A stretch of 64,000 bases of DNA, from contig OX326957.1 of the NCBI GenBank assembly GCA_946800325.1, positions 20,061,591 to 20,125,590 of the forward strand. Direction: 5' to 3'. The number at the start of each line of letters is the position of its first letter. Position 1 is the first letter of the stretch. Of the stretch, positions 28,901 through 42,999 are shown in pieces. Made by a program: the position numbers and the translations under genes. The notes beneath the pieces are model-generated. The model searched no databases and was not told the origin of the DNA. It was given only the letters and a program-made list of their open reading frames with translations. The stretch comes from Luzula sylvatica (taxonomy: Eukaryota; Streptophyta; Magnoliopsida; Poales; Juncaceae).

Positions 28901-31900
28901 AAATCTCCAAAGGGGGGGGGGGGGGGGGGGGGTAGGGTGTAAAAGTCTCTGAAGGTGGGGGGGTAGGGGGTAAAAATCTCGAAAGGGGGGGTAGGGGGTA
29001 AAAATCTCTGAAGGGGGGTAGGGGGTAAAAAACTCCGAAGGGGTGGGGGGTGGGGTAGGGCGTAAAAGTCTCCGAAGGGGGGGGGGGGGTAGGGGGGTAA
29101 AGATCTCCAAAGGGAGGGTAGGGGGTAAAAATCTCCAAAGGGGGGGGGGGGGGTAGGGGGTAAAAGTCTCGGAAGGGGGTTAGGGGGTAAAAATCTCCAA
29201 ACGGGGGGTAGGGGTAAAAATCTCAAAATGGGGGGGGGGGGGGGGGGGGGTGGGGGGGGAGGTGGTAAAAATCTCGAAAGGGGGGGTAGGGGTAAAAATC
29301 TCCAAAGGGGGGGGTGGGGGTAAAATTCTCCGAAGGGGGGTAGGGGGTAAAAATCTACAAAGGGGGGGTATGGGGTAAAAATCTCTAAATGAGGGGGGGG
29401 GGGGGGGTAGGTGGTAAAAATCTCCAAGGGGGGGTAGGGGGTAAAAATCTCCGAAGGGGGGGTAGGGGGGGTAGGGGGTAAAATCTCCAAAGGGGGTGTA
29501 GGGGGTAAAAATCTCCAAAGGGGGGTAGGGGGTAAATATCTCTAAAGGTGGGGGGTAGGTTGGTAAAAATCTCCAAACGAGGGGTAGAGGTGAAAATCTC
29601 CAAAGGAGGGGTAGGGGTAAAAATCTCCAAAGGGGGGGTAGGGGGGTAAAAATCTGCAAAGGGGGGGGGGGGGGGGGGGGGTAAGGGGTAAAAATATCTA
29701 GAGGGGGGGGGGGGGGGGGGTAGGTGGTAAAAATCTCCAAAGGGGGGGGGGGGGGGTAGGGGCATAAATATTTGCAAGGGGGTGGGGGGGGTAGTGCATA
29801 AAAATCTCCGAAGGGGGGGTAGGGGGTAAAGATCTCCAAAGGGAGGGTAGGGGGTAAAAATATCCAAAGGGGGGAGGGGGGTAGTGGGTAAAAGTCTTTG
29901 AAGGGGGGTAGGGGGTAAAAATCTCCGAAGGGGGGTAGGGGGTAAAAATCTCCAAACGGGGGGTAGGGGGTAAAAATCTCTAAAGGGGGGTGGGGGGTAG
30001 GTGGTAAAAATCTCCAAAGGCGGGGTGGGGTAAAAATCTCCGAATGGGGGGTAGGGGGTAAAAATCTCCAAAGGGGGGGGGGGTAAGGGGTAAAAATCTC
30101 TGAAGGGGGGTAGGGGGTAAAAATCTATGAAGGGGGTAGGGGGTAAAAATCTCTCAAGGAGGGGGGGTAGGTGGTAAAAATCTCCAAAGGGGGGGTGGGG
30201 TAAAAATCTCCGAATGGGGGGTAGGGGGTAAAAATCTATGAAGGGGTGGTAGGGGGAAAAAATCTCCAAAGGGGGGGGTAGGGTGTAAAAGTCTCTGAAG
30301 GTGGGGGGGTAGGGGGTAAAAATCTCCAAAGGGGGGGTAGGGGGTAAAAATCTCTGAAGGGGGGTAGGGGGTAAAAAACTCCGAAGGGGTGGGGGGTGGG
30401 GTAGGGCGTAAAAGTCTCCGAAGGGGGGGGGGGGGGGGGGTAGGGGGGTAAAGATCTCCAAAGGGAGGGTAGGGGGTAAAAATCTCCAAAGGGGGGGGGG
30501 TAGGGGGTAAAAGTCTCTGAAGGGGGTTAGGGGGTAAAAATCTCCAAACGGGGGGTAGGGGTAAAAATCTCAAAATGGGGGGGGGGGGGGGGGGGAAGGT
30601 GGTAAAAATCTCGAAAGGGGGGGTAGGGGTAAAAATCTCCAAAGGGGGGGTGGGGGTAAAATTCTCCGAAGGGGGGTAGGGGGTAAAAATCTCCAAAGGG
30701 GGGGGGTATGGGGTAAAAATCTCTAAATGAGGGGGGGGGGGGGGGGGGGGGGGGTAGAGGGTAAAAATCTCCGAAGGGGGGGTAGGGGGGTAGGGGGTAA
30801 AATCTCCAAAGGGGGTGTAGGGGGTAAAAATCTCCAAAGGGGGGTAGGGGGTAAATATCTCTAAAGGTGGGGGGGGGGGGGGGGGGGGGGGTAGGTTGGT
30901 AAAAATCTCCAAACGAGGGGTAGAGGTGAAAATCTCCAAAGGGGGGGTAGGGGTAAAAATCTCCAAAGGGGGGGTAGGGGGGTAAAAATCTGCAAAGGGG
31001 GGGAGGGGGTAAGGGGTAAAAATATCTAAAGGGGGGGGGGGGGGGGGGGGGGGGTAGGTGGTAAAAATCTCCAAAGGGGGGGGGGGGGGGGGGGGTAGGG
31101 GCATAAATATTTGCAAGGGGGTGGGGGGGGGGGTAGTGCGTAAAAATCTCCGAAGGGGGGTAGGGGGTAAAGATCTCCAAAGGGAGGGTAGGGGGTAAAA
31201 ATATCCAAAGGGGGGAGGGGGGGTAGTGGGTAAAAGTCTTTGAAGGGGGGTAGGGGGTAAAAATCTCCGAAGGGGGGTAGGGGGTAAAAATCTCCAAACG
31301 GGGGGTAGGTGGTAAAAATCTCTAAAGGGGGGGGGGGGGTAGGTGGTAAAAATCTCCAAAGGCGGGGTGGGGTAAAAATCTCCGAATGGGGGGTAGGGGG
31401 TAAAAATCTCCAAAGGGGGGGGGGGGGTAGGGGGTAAAAATCTCTGAAGGGGGGTAGGGGGTAAAAATCTATGAAGGGGGTAGGGGGTAAAAATCTCTAA
31501 AGGAGGGGGGGTAGGTGGTAAAAATCTCCAAAGGGGGGGTGGGGTAAAAATCTCCGAATGGGGGGTAGGGGGTAAAAATCTCCAAAGGGGGGGTAGGGGG
31601 TAAAAATCTATGAAGGGGGGGGGGGGTAGGGGGTAAAAATCTCCAAAGGGGGGGGGGGGGGGTAGGGTGTAAAAGTCTCTGAAGGTGGGGGGGTAGGGGG
31701 TAAAAATCTCCAAAGGGGGGGTAGGGGGTAAAAATCTCTGAAGGGGGTAGGGGGTAAAAAACTCCGAAGGGGTGGGGGGTGGGGTAGGGCGTAAAAGTCT
31801 CCGAAGGGGGGGGGGGGTAAGGGGGGTAAAGATCTCCAAAGGGAGGGTAGGGGGTAAAAATCTCCAAAGGGGGGGGGGGGGGGGTTGGGGGTAAAAGTCT

Positions 31901-34900
31901 CTGAAGGGGGTTAGGGGGTAAAAATCTCCAAACGGGGGGGTAGGGGTAAAAATCTCAAAATGGGGGGGGGGGGGGGGGAAGGTGGTAAAAATCTCGAAAG
32001 GGGGGTAGGGGTAAAAATCTCCAAAGGGGGGGTGGGGGTAAAATTCTCCGAAGGGGGGTAGGGGGTAAAAATCTCCAAAGGGGGGGGGGGGGTATGGGGT
32101 AAAAATCTCTAAATGAGGGGGGGGGGGGGGGGGGTAGGTGGTAAAAATCTCCAAGGGGGGGTAGGGGGTAAAAATCTCCGAAGGGGGGGTAGGGGTGGTA
32201 GGGGGTAAAATCTCCAAAGGGGGTGTAGGGGGTAAAAATCTCCAAAGGGGGGTAGGGGGTAAATATCTCTAAAGGTGGGGGGGGGGGGGGGTATGTTGGT
32301 AAAAATCTCCAAACGAGGGGTAGGGGTGAAAATCTCCAAAGGGGGGGTAGGGGTAAAAATCTCCAAAGGGGGGGTAGGGGGGTAAAAATCTGCAAAGGGG
32401 GGTGGGGGTAAGGGGTAAAAATATCTGAAGGGGGGGGGGGGGGGGGTAGGTGGTAAAAATCTCCAAAGGGGGGGTACGGGGTAAAAATTTCCGAAGGGGG
32501 AGTAGGGGGTAAAAATCTCCAAAGGGGGGGGGGGGGGGGGTAGGGGGGTAAAAATATCTAAAGGGGGCGGGGGTAGGTTGTAAAAATCTCCAAAGGGGGG
32601 GTAGGGGGTAAAACACTCCGAAGGGGGTAGGGGAGTAGGGGGTAAAAATCTCCTAAGGTGGGGTAGGGGGTAAAAATCTCCAAATGGTTGGTAGGGGGTA
32701 AAAATCTCGAAAGGGGGGGGGGGGGGGTAGGAGGTAAAAATCTATAAAGGGGGGGGGGGGCGTAGGTGGTAAAAATCTCCAAAGGGGGGTATGGGTTAAA
32801 AATCTCCAAAGGGGGGGGGGGGGTGTAGGGGGTAAAAATCTCCAAAGGGGGGGTAGGGGGTCAAAATCTCTCAAGGGGGGTAGGGGGTAAAAAACTCCGA
32901 GGGGGGGGGGGGGGTAGGGGTATAAAAATCTCCAAAGGGGGGATAGTGGTTAAAAATCTCCGAAGGGGGGGTAGGGGGGTAAAAATCTCCAATGGGGGGT
33001 AGGGGGTAAAAATTTCCAAAGGGGGGGTAGGGGTAAAAATTTCCATAGGGGGGGGGGGGTAGGGGGATAAAAATGTTCAAGGGTGGTAGCGGGCGAAAAT
33101 CTCCAAAGGGGGGGTAGGGGCATAAATATTTCCAAGGAGGGGTGTGGTAGGGCGTAAAAATCTCCGAAGGGGGGGGGGGGGTAGGGGGTAAAGATCTCCA
33201 AAGGGAGGGTAGGGGGTAAAAATCTCCAAAGGGCGGGGGTAGGGGGTAAAAGTCTCTGAAGGGGGGTAGGGGGTAAAAATCTCCGAAGGGGGGTAGGGGG
33301 TAAAAATCACAAAACGGGGGGTAGGGGGTAAAAATCTCTAAAGGGGGGTTGGGGTAGGTGGTAAAAATCTCCAAAGGGGGGGGGGGGGGGGTAGGGGTAA
33401 AAATCTCCAAAGGGGGGGGGGGGGTGGGTAGGGGGTAAAAATCTCTAAAGGAGGGGGGGTAGGTGGTAAAAATCTCCAAAGGGGGGGTAAGGGGTAAAAA
33501 TCTCCGAAGGGGGGGGGGGGGGGGGGCGGCAGGGGTAAAAATGTCCAAATGGGGCGGGGGGGGGGGGGGGGGGGGTAGGGAGTAAAATCTCTAAAGGTGG
33601 GGCGGGGGGGGGGGTAGGTTGGTAAAAATCTCCAAACGAGGGGTAGGGGTGAAAATCTCCAAAGGGGGAGTAGGGGGTAAAAATCTCCAAAGGGGGGGTA
33701 TGGGGTAAAAATCTGCAAAGGGGGGGGGTAGGGGGTAAAAATATCTAAAGGGGGGGGGGGGGGGGGGGGTAGGTGGTAAAAATCTCCAAAGGGGGGGTAC
33801 GGGGTAAAAATTTCCGAAGGGGGAGTAGGGGGTAAAAATCTCCAAAGGGGGGGTAGGGGGTAAAAATGTCCAAAGGGGGGGTATGGGGTAAAAATATCTA
33901 AAGGGGCCAGGGGTAGGTTGTAAAAATCTCCAAAGGGGGGGTAGGGGGTAAAACACTCCGAAGGGGGTAGGGGAGTAGGGGGTGAAAATCTCCAAAGGTG
34001 GGGTAGGGGGTAAAAATCTCCAAAAGGGGGGGTAGGGGGTAAAAATCTATAAAGGGGGGGGGGGGCGTAGGTGGTAAAAATCTCCAAAGGGGGGGGGGGG
34101 GGGGGTAGGGGGTAAAAATCTCCAAAGGGGGGTAGGGGGTAAAAATCTCTGAAGGGGGGTAGGGGGGTAAAAATCTCCGAAGGGGGGGTAGGGGGTAAAA
34201 ATCTCCAAAGGGGGGATAGTGGGTAAAAATCTCCGAAGGGGGGGGGGGGGTAGGGGGATAAAAATCTCCAAAGGGGGGGTAGGGGGTAAAAATCTCCAAA
34301 GGGGGGATAGTGGGTAAAAATCTCCGAAGGGGGGGGGGGGGGTAGGGGGGTAAAAATCTCCAATGGGGGGGTAGGGGGTAAAAATCTCCAAAGGGGGGGT
34401 AGGGGTAAAAATTTCCAAAGGGGGGGGGGGGGTAGGGGGATAAAAATGTTCAAGGGTGGTAGGGGGTGAAAATCTCCAAAGGGGGGGTAGGGGCATAAAT
34501 ATTTGCAAGGGGGTGGTGGGGGGTGGGGGGCGGGGTAGGGCGTAAAAATCTCCGAAAGGGGGGGGGGGGGTAGGGGGTAAAGATCTCCAAAAGAAGGGTA
34601 AGGGGTAAAAATCTCCAAAGGGCGGGGGTAGGGGGTAAAAGTCTCTGAATGGGGGTAGTGGGTAAAAATCTCCAAAGGGGGGGGGGGTAAAAATCTCTAA
34701 AGTGGGGGGTGGGGGTAAATGGTAAAAATCTCCAAAGGGGGGGTAGGGGGTAAAAAACTCCGAAGAGGGGGGGGGGGGGTAGGGGGTAAAAATCTCCAAG
34801 GGGGGGGGGGGGGGGCGGTAGGGGGTATAAATCTCCAAAGGGGGGGTAGGGGGTAAAAAACTCCGAAGGGGGGGGGGGGGTAGGGGGGTAAAAATCTCCC

Positions 34901-37900
34901 AGGAGGGTAGGGGGTAAAAATCTCCAAAGGGGGGGTAGGCGGTAAAAATCTCCAAAGGGGGAGGGGGATAGGGGGTAAAAATCTCTAAAGGGGGGCGGTA
35001 GGTCGGTAAAAATCTCCCAAGGGGGGGTAGGGGGTAAAAATCTCCCAATGGGGGGTAAGGGGTAAAAATCTCTGAAGGGGGGGGAAGGGGGTAAGAATCT
35101 CCAAAGGGGGGGGGGGGGGGGGGGTAGGGGGTAAAAGTCTCTGAAGGGGGGGTAATTGGTAAAAATCTCCAAAGGGGGATGGGTAGGGGGTAAAAATCAT
35201 CAAGGGGGGGGGGGGGGGGGGGGGTAGGCGGTAAAAATCTCCAAAGGGCGGGTAGGGGGTAAAAAACTCCGAAGGGGGGGTAGGGGGTTAAAATCTTCAA
35301 AGGGGGGGGGGGGGGAGGGGTTAAAATTCTCCAAAGAGGGGATAGGGGGTAAAAATCTCGGAAGGGGGGGTACGGGGTAAAAATCTCCAAAGAGGGGGGT
35401 AGGGGGTAAAAATCTCGGAAGGGGGGGTAGGGGGTAAAAATCTTCAAATGGGGGGTAGGGGGTAAAAATCTCTAAAGGGGGGGGGGGGGGGGGGTAGGTG
35501 GTAAAAATCTCCAAAGGGGGTAAGGGAAAAATCTACAAGGGGGGGGTAGGGTGTAAAAATCTCCAAAGGGGGGGGCGGGGGTAAAAATCTCCGAAAGCGG
35601 GGTAGGAGGGTAAAAATCTCCAAAGGGGGGGTAGGGGTAAAAATTTCTAAAGGGGGGGGGGGGTAGGTGGTAAAAATCTCCATAGGGGGGGGTAGGGGGT
35701 AAAAATGTCCAAAGGGGGGGGGGGGTAGGGGGTAAAAAACTCCGAAGGGTGGGTAGGGGGGTAAAAATCTCCAAACGGGGGGGGGGGGGGGGGGTAGAAA
35801 TCTCCAAAGGTAGGGGGTAAAAATCTCCAAAGGGGGGGGGTATGGGGATAAAAATGTCCAAAGGGGGGGGGGGTAGGGGGTAAAAGTCTCTGAAGGGGGT
35901 GTAGGGCGTAAAAATCTCCAAAGGGGGGTAGGGTGTAAAAATCTCCAAAGGGGGGGGGGGGGGGGGGTAGGGGTAAAAATCTCCAAAGTGGGGGTAGGGG
36001 TAAAAATATCCAAAGGGGGGGGGGGGTAGGGGGTAAAAATATCCAAAGGGGGGGGGGGGGTAGGGGGTAAAAATATCCAAGGGGGGGGGGAGGGGGTAAA
36101 AATCTCGGAAGGGGGGTAGGGAGTAAAAATCTCCGATGGGGGGGGGGGGGGGGGTAGGGGGTACAAAAATCCAAAGGGTGGGTAGGGGGTAAAAATCTTC
36201 AAAGGGGGGGGGGGGGTAGGGGGTAAAAATCTCTAAAGGGGGTGGGGTAGGTGGTAAAAATCTCCAAAGGGGGGTAGGGGGTAAAAATCTCCAAAGGGGG
36301 GGGGGGGGGGGGGGGGGTAAAAATCTCTAAGGGGGGGGGGGGGGGGGGGGGGGGTAGGTGGTAAAAATCTCCATAGGGGGGGTAGGGGGAAAAAACTCCA
36401 AAGGTGGGTGTAGGGGGTAAAAATCTCGGAAGGGGGGGTAGGGGGTAAAAATCTCGGAAGGGGAGGTAGGGGGTGAAAATCTTCTAATGGGGGGGTAGGG
36501 GGTAAAAATCTCTAAAGGGGGGGGGGGGGGGGTAGGTGGTAAAAATCTCCAAAGGGTGGTAGGGGGTAAAAATGTCCAAAGGGGGGGTAGGAGGTAAAAA
36601 TCTCCAAAGGGGGGGCGGGGGTAAAAATCTCCGAAAGCGGGGTAGGAGGGTAAAAATCTCCAAAGGGGGGTAGGGGTAAAAATTTCTAAAGGGGGGGGGG
36701 GGGTAGGTGGTAAAAATCTCCATAGGGGGGGTAGAAATCACCAAAGGTAGGGGGTAAAAATATCCAAAGGGGGGGGTATGGGGATAAAAATGTGCAAAGG
36801 GGGGGGGGGTGTAGGGGGTGAAAATCTCCAAAGGGGGGGGGGAGGGCCTAAAAATCTCCGAAGGGGGGGGGGGGTAGTGGGGTAAAAATCTCCAAAGGGG
36901 GGGGGGGGTAGGGGGTAAAAATCTCCAAAGAGGAGGGGAGAGGGTAGGGGGTAAAAGTCTCTGAAGGGGGTGTAGGGTGTAAAAATCTCCAAAGGGGGGT
37001 AGGCTGTAAAAATCTCCAAAGGGGGGGTAGGGGTAAAAATCTCTAAAGGTGGGGGGGGGAGTTATGTGGTGAAAATCTCCATAGGGGGTGTAGGGGGTAA
37101 AAATCTCCAAAGGGGGAGTAGGGGGTAAAAAACTCCGAAGGGGGGTAGGGGGTAAAAATCAGCAAAGGGGGGGGTAGGGGGTAAAAATCTGCAAAGGGGG
37201 GGTAGGGGTAAAAATCTCCAAAGGGGGGGTAGGGGGTAAAACAAAGGGGGGGGGGGGGGGGTAGGGGGTAAAAATATCCAAAGGGGGGGGAGGGGGTAAA
37301 AATCTCGGAAGGGGGGTAGGGAGTAAAAATCTCCGAAGGGGGGTTATGGGGTAAAAATCTCTAAAGGGGGGGGGGGGGGGGGGGGGGGTAGGGGGTAAAA
37401 AAATCCAAAGGGGGGGTAGGGGGTAAAAATCTTCAAAGGGGGGGTAGGGGGTAAAAATCTCTAAAGGGGGGGGGGGGGGGGGGGGGGGTAGGTGGTAAAA
37501 ATCTCCAAAGGGGGGTAGGGGGTAAAAATCTCCAAAGGGGGGGGGGGGGGTAAAAATCTCCGAAAGGGGGGTAGGAGGGTAAAAATTTCCAAAGGGGGGG
37601 TAGGGGTAAAAATCTCTAAGGGGGGGGGGGGGGGGGGGTAGATGGTAAAAATCTCCATAGGGGGGGTAGGGGGTAAAAATCTCCAAAGGTGGGGGTAGGG
37701 GGTAAAAAACTCCGAAGGGGGGGGGGGGGGGTAGGGGGGTAAAAATCTCCAAAGGGGGGTAGAGGGTAAAAATCTCCACAGGGGGGATAGGGGGTAAAAA
37801 TCTCCAAAGGGGGGGGGGGGGGGGGGGGGGGGTAGGGGGTAAAAATCTCCAAAGGGGGGGTAGGGGGTAAAAATTTTCAAATGGGGGGTAGGGGGTAAAA

Positions 37901-40815
37901 ATCTCTAAAGGGGGGGGGGGGGGTAGGTGGTAAAAATCTCCAAAGGGGGGTAGGGGGTAAAAATGTCCAAAGGGGGGGTAGGGGGTAAAAATCTCCAAAG
38001 GGGGGGCGGGGGTAAAAATATCCGAAAGCGGGGTAGGAGGGTAAAAATCTCCAAAGGGGGGGTTGGGGTAAAAATCTATAAAGGGGGGGGGGGGGGGTAG
38101 GTGGTAAAAATATCCATGGGGGGGGGGGGGGGGGGGGGCGGGGTAGGGGTTAAAAATCTCCAAAGGGGGGGTAGGGGGTAAAAAACTCCGAAGGGGGGTA
38201 GGGGGTAAAAATCTCCAAAGGGGGGGGGTAGAAATCTCCAAAGGGGGGGTAGGGGGTAAAAATCTCCAAAGGGGGGGGTAGGGGGATAAAAATGTCCAAA
38301 AGGGGCGGGGGTAGGGGGTGAAAATCTCAAAGGGGGGGGGGGGGGGGGGGGGGGTAGGGTGTAAAAATCTCTGAAGGGGGGTAGTGGGGTAAAAATCTCC
38401 AAAGGGGGGTAGGGGGTAAAAATCTCCAAAGGGGGAGGGGGTAGGGGGTAAAAGTCTCTTAAGGGGGTGTAGGGCGTAAAAATCTCCAAAGGGGGGTAGG
38501 GGGTAAAAATCTCCAAAGGGGGGGTAAGGGTAAAAATCTCTAAAGGTGGGGGGGGGGGGGGGGGGGGGGTAGGTGGTGAAAATCTCCATAGGGGGCGTAG
38601 GGGGTAAAAATCTCCAAAGGGGGAGTAGGGGGTAAAAAACTCCGAATGGGGGGGGGGGGTAGGGGGTAAAAAGCTCCAAATGGGGGATATGGGGTAAAAA
38701 TCTCCGAAGGTTGGGTAAAAATCTCCGAATGGGGGGGTAGGGTGTAAAAATCTCCTAAGGGGGGGGGGGGTAGGGGGTAAAAATATCCAAAGGGGGGGTA
38801 GGGGGTAACAATATCCACAGGGGGGGTAGGAGGTAAAAATCTCGGAAGGGGGGTAGGAGGTAAAAATCTTGGAAGGGGGGGGGGGGGTAGGGAGTAAAAA
38901 TCTCTAAAGGGGGGGTAGGGGGTAAAAATCTCCAAAGGCGGGGTATGGGGATAAAAATGTGCAAAGGGGGGGGGGGGGGTAGGGGGTGAAAATCTCCAAA
39001 GGGTGGGGGGGTAGGGCGTAAAAATCTCCGAAGGGGGGGGTAGTGGGGTAAAAATCTCCAAAGGGGGGGTATGGGGTAAAAATCTCCAAAGAGGAGGGCG
39101 GGTAGGGGGTAAAAGTCTCTGAAGGGGGTGTAGGTCGTAAAAATCTCCAAAGGGGGGGTAGGGGTAAAAATCTCTAAAGGTGGGGGGGAGGGAGGGGGGA
39201 GGTAGGTGGTAAAAATCTCCATAGGGGGGGGGGGGGGTAGGGGGTTAAAATCTCCAAAGGGGGAGTAGGGGGTAAAAAACTCCGAAGCGGGGGGGGGGGG
39301 TAGGGGGTAAAAATCTCCAAGGGGCGATAGGAGGTAAAAATCTCCGAAGGGGGGGTAGGGGGTAAAAATCTCCGAAGGGGGGTAGGGGGTAAAAATCTCC
39401 CAAGGGGGGGTAGGGGTAAAAATCTCCAAAGGGGGGGTAGGGGGTAAAAATCTCCAAAGGGGGGGTAGGGGGTAAAAATATCCAAGGGGGGGGGGGGGGG
39501 GGGGGGGGGGGTAGGGGGTAAAAATATCCAAAGGGGGGGTAGGGGGTAAAAATCTCGGAAGGGGGGGTAGGGAGTAAAAATATCCGAAGGGGGGCTAGGG
39601 GGTAAAAATCTCTAAAGGGGGGGGGGTGGGGGGGTAGGTGGTAAAAATCTCCAAAGGGGGGTAGGGGGTAAAAATCTCCAAAGGGGGGGTAGGGGGTAAA
39701 AATCTCCAAAGGGGGGGTGGGGGTAAAAATCTCCGATAGGGGGTAGGAGGTTAAAATTATCCAAAGGGGGGGTAGGGGTAAAAATCTCCAGGGGGGGGGG
39801 GGGGGTGGTGGGTAAAAATCTCGGAAGGGGGGGGGGGTAGGGGGTAAAAATCTCCCAAGGGGGGGTAGGGGGTAAAAATCTCCAAAGGGGGGGTAGGGGG
39901 TAAAAATCTCCCAAGGGGGGGTAGGGGGTAAAAATCTCCAAAGGGGGGGTAAGGGGGTTGAAATATCCGAAGGGGGGGTAGGGGGTAAAAATCTCCAAAG
40001 GGGGACTAGGGGGTAAAAATCTCCGAAGGGGGGGTAGGGGGTAAAAATATTCAAAGGGTGGGTTGGATGTAAAAATCTCTAAGGGGGGGGGGGGGGGGGT
40101 AGATGGTAAAAATCTCCAAAGGGGGGTAGGGGGTAAAAATCTCCAAAGGGGGGGTAGGGGGTGAAAATCTCCAAAAGGGGGTGTGGGTAAAAATCTCCGA
40201 AAGGGGATAGGAGGGTAAAAATCTCCAAAGGGGGGGTAGGGGTTAAAAATCTCCAAAGGGGGGGGGGGGGGGGGGGGGGGTAGGGAGTAAAAATCTCGAA
40301 ACGGGGGGTATGGGTTAAAAATCTCCAAAGGGGGGGTAGGGGGTAAAAATCTCCAAAGGGGGGGTAGGGGGTAAAAAACTCCAAAGTGGGGGGTAGGGGG
40401 TAAAAATCTCCTAAGGGGGGGGGGGGGGGGGGGGGGGGGGGGTAGGGGTGAAAATCTCCAAAGGGGGGGTAGGGGGTAATAATCTCCAAAGGGAGGGTAG
40501 GGGGTAAAAATCTCCAACGGGGGGGGGGGGGGGGGGGGGGGGGGGGGTAGGTGGTAAAAATCTCGGAAGGGGGGGTAGGGGGTAAAAATCTCGGAAGGGG
40601 GGGTAGGGAGTAAAAATCTCCGAAGGGGCGGGGGGGAGGGGGGGCTAGGCGGTGAAAATCTCCAAAGGGGGGGGGGGGGGGGGTAGGGGGTAAAAATCTC
40701 CAAAGTGGGTGGTAGGGGGTAAAAATCTCCTAAGGGGGGGTAGGGGTGAAAATCTCCAAAGGGGGGGTAGGGGGTAATAATCTCCAAAGGGAGGGTAGGG
40801 GGTAAAAATCTCCAA

Positions 40816-40847
<32 letters not shown>

Positions 40848-41969
40848 GGGGGGTAGGGGGTAAAAATCTCGGAAGGGGGGATAAGGGGTAAAAATCTCGG
40901 AAGGGGGGGGGGGGGTAGGGAGTAAAAATCTCCGAAGGGGGGGTAGGGGGTAAAAATCTCCAAAGGGGGGGTAGGGGGTAAAAATCTCAAAAGGGGGGGT
41001 AGGTGGTAAAAAACTTCCAAGGGTGGGTAGGGGGTAAAAATCTCTAAAGGGGGAGGGGGGGTAGGTGGTAAAAATCTCCAAAGGGGGGTTGGGGGTAAAA
41101 ATCTCCAAAGGGGGGGGGGGGGGGGGGGGGGGTAGGGGGTAAAATTCTCCAAAGGGGGGATAGGGGGTAAAAATCTCCGAAGCGGTGGTAGGGGGGTAAA
41201 AATCTCCAAAGAGGGGGTAGGGTTAAAAATATCTAAAGGGGGAGGGGGGTAGGTGGTACAAATCCCCATAGGGGGGGTAGGGGGTAAAAATCCCCAAAGG
41301 GGGGGTAGGGGGTAAAAATCTCCGAAGGGGGGGGGGGGGGGGGGTAGGGGGTAAAAATCTCCGAAGGGGGGGTAGGGGGCAAAAATCTCCAAAGGGGGGG
41401 TAGGGGGTAAAAATCTCCCAAGGGGGGGGGGGGGGGGGGGGGGGGTAGGGGGTAAGAATCTCAAAAGGGGGGGTAGGGGGTAAAAATCTCCAAAGGGGGG
41501 GTAGGGGGTAAAAATCTCCAAAGGGGGAGTAGGGGGTAAAAATCTCCGAAGGGGGGGTAGGGGGTAAAAATATTCAAAGGGTGGGTTGGATGTAAAAATC
41601 TCTAAGGGGGGGGGGGGTAGATGGTAAAAATCTCCAAAGGGGGGTAGGGGGTAAAAATCTCCAAAGGGGGGGTAGGGGGTGAAAATCTCCAAAAGGGGGT
41701 GTGGGTAAAAATCTCCGAAAGGGGATAGGAGGGTAAAAATCTCCAAAGGGGGGGTAGGGAGTAAAAATCTCGGAACGGGGGGTATGGGTTAAAAATCTTC
41801 AAAGGGGGGGTAGGGGGTAAAAATCTCCAAAGGGGGGTAGGGGGTAAAAAACTCCAAAGTGGGGGGTAGGGGGTAAAAATCTCCTAAGGGGGGGTAGGGG
41901 TGAAAATATACAAATGGGGGGTAGGGGGTAATAATCTCCAAAGGGAGGGTAGGGGGTAAAAATCTCCAA

Positions 41970-41970
<1 letters not shown>

Positions 41971-42016
<46 letters not shown>
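41971..42016 (+). repeat. Uninterrupted G46 homopolymer in Sat1
   Basis: Forty-six G in a row between ...CTCCAAC and TAGGGGG. Other extreme runs include G37 at 46704-46740. Exact lengths depend on sequencing accuracy in homopolymers. Confidence 0.85.
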
Positions 42017-42017
<1 letters not shown>

Positions 42018-42999
42018 AGGGGGTAAAAATCTCGGAAGGGGGGGGTAGGGGGTAAAAATCTCCGAAGGGGCGGGGGGGGGGGGAGTGGGGGGTAAAAATC
42101 TCCTAAGGGGGGGGTAGGGGTGAAAATCTCCAAAGGGGGGGTAGGGGGTAATAATCTCCAAAGAAAGGGTAGGGGGTAAAAATCTCCAACGGGGGGGGGG
42201 GGGGGGGGGGGGGCGGGGGTAGGGGGTAAAAATCTCGGAAGGGGGGATAGGGGGTAAAAATCTCGGAAGGGGGGGTAGGGAGTAAAAATCTCCGAAGGGG
42301 GGGTAGGGGGTAAAAATCTCCAAAGGGGGGGTAGGGGGTAAAAATCTCCAAAGGGGGGGTAGGGGGTAAAAAACTTCAAAGGGTGGGTAGGGGGTAAAAA
42401 TCTCTAAAGGGGGAGGGGGGTAGGTGGTAAAAATCTCCAAAGGGGGGTTGGGGGTAAAAATCTCCAAAGGGGGGGGGGGGGGGTAGGGGGTAAAATTCTC
42501 CAAAGGGGGGATAGGGGGTAAAAATCTCCGAAGCGGTGGTAGGGGGTAAAAATCTCCAAAGGGGGGGGTGGAGGTAAAAATCTCCGAAAGGGGGGTAGGA
42601 GGGTAAAAATCTCCAAAGAGGGGGTAGGGTTAAAAATATCTAAAGGGGGAGGGGGGTAGGGGGTAAAAATCCCCAAAGGGGGAGGGGGGGTAGGGGGTAA
42701 AAATCTCCGAAGGGGGGGGGGGGGTATGGGGTAAAAATCTCCGAAGGGGGGGTAGGGGGCAAAAATCTCCAAAGGGGGGGTAGGGGGTAAAAATCTCCAA
42801 AGGGGGGGGGGGGGGGGGTAGGGGGTAAGAATCTCAAAAGGGGGGGTAGGGGGTAAAAATCTCCAAAGGGGGGGTAGGGGGTAAAAATATGCAAAGGGGG
42901 GGAAGGGGTAAAAATCTCTAAAGGGGGGGGGGGGGGGTAGGTGGTAAAAATCTCCAAAGGGGGGTAGGGGTAAAAATCTCCAAAGGGGGGGGTAGGTGG

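Larger units (their letters stand above)
19488..34560 (+). repeat. Sat1 higher-order repeat with ordered marker monomers
   Basis: A diverged monomer, GCATAAATATTTGCAAG, recurs near 19525, 20132, 21308, 22064, 23253, 23905, 25335, 26562, 27935, 29762, 31101, 33120 and 34493. It is commonly preceded by a monomer with GGGGGTGAAAAT and usually followed by TAGGGCGTAAAAATCTCCG (or GTGCGTAAAAAT) and GGGTAAAGATCTCC. The spacing is 0.6-2.0 kb, often 1.2-1.4 kb. Within 26900-32300 the repeat is especially clean, with a marker CTATGAAGGGGGTAGGGGG at about 26930, 28310, 28740, 30117 and 31470. Confidence 0.75.
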
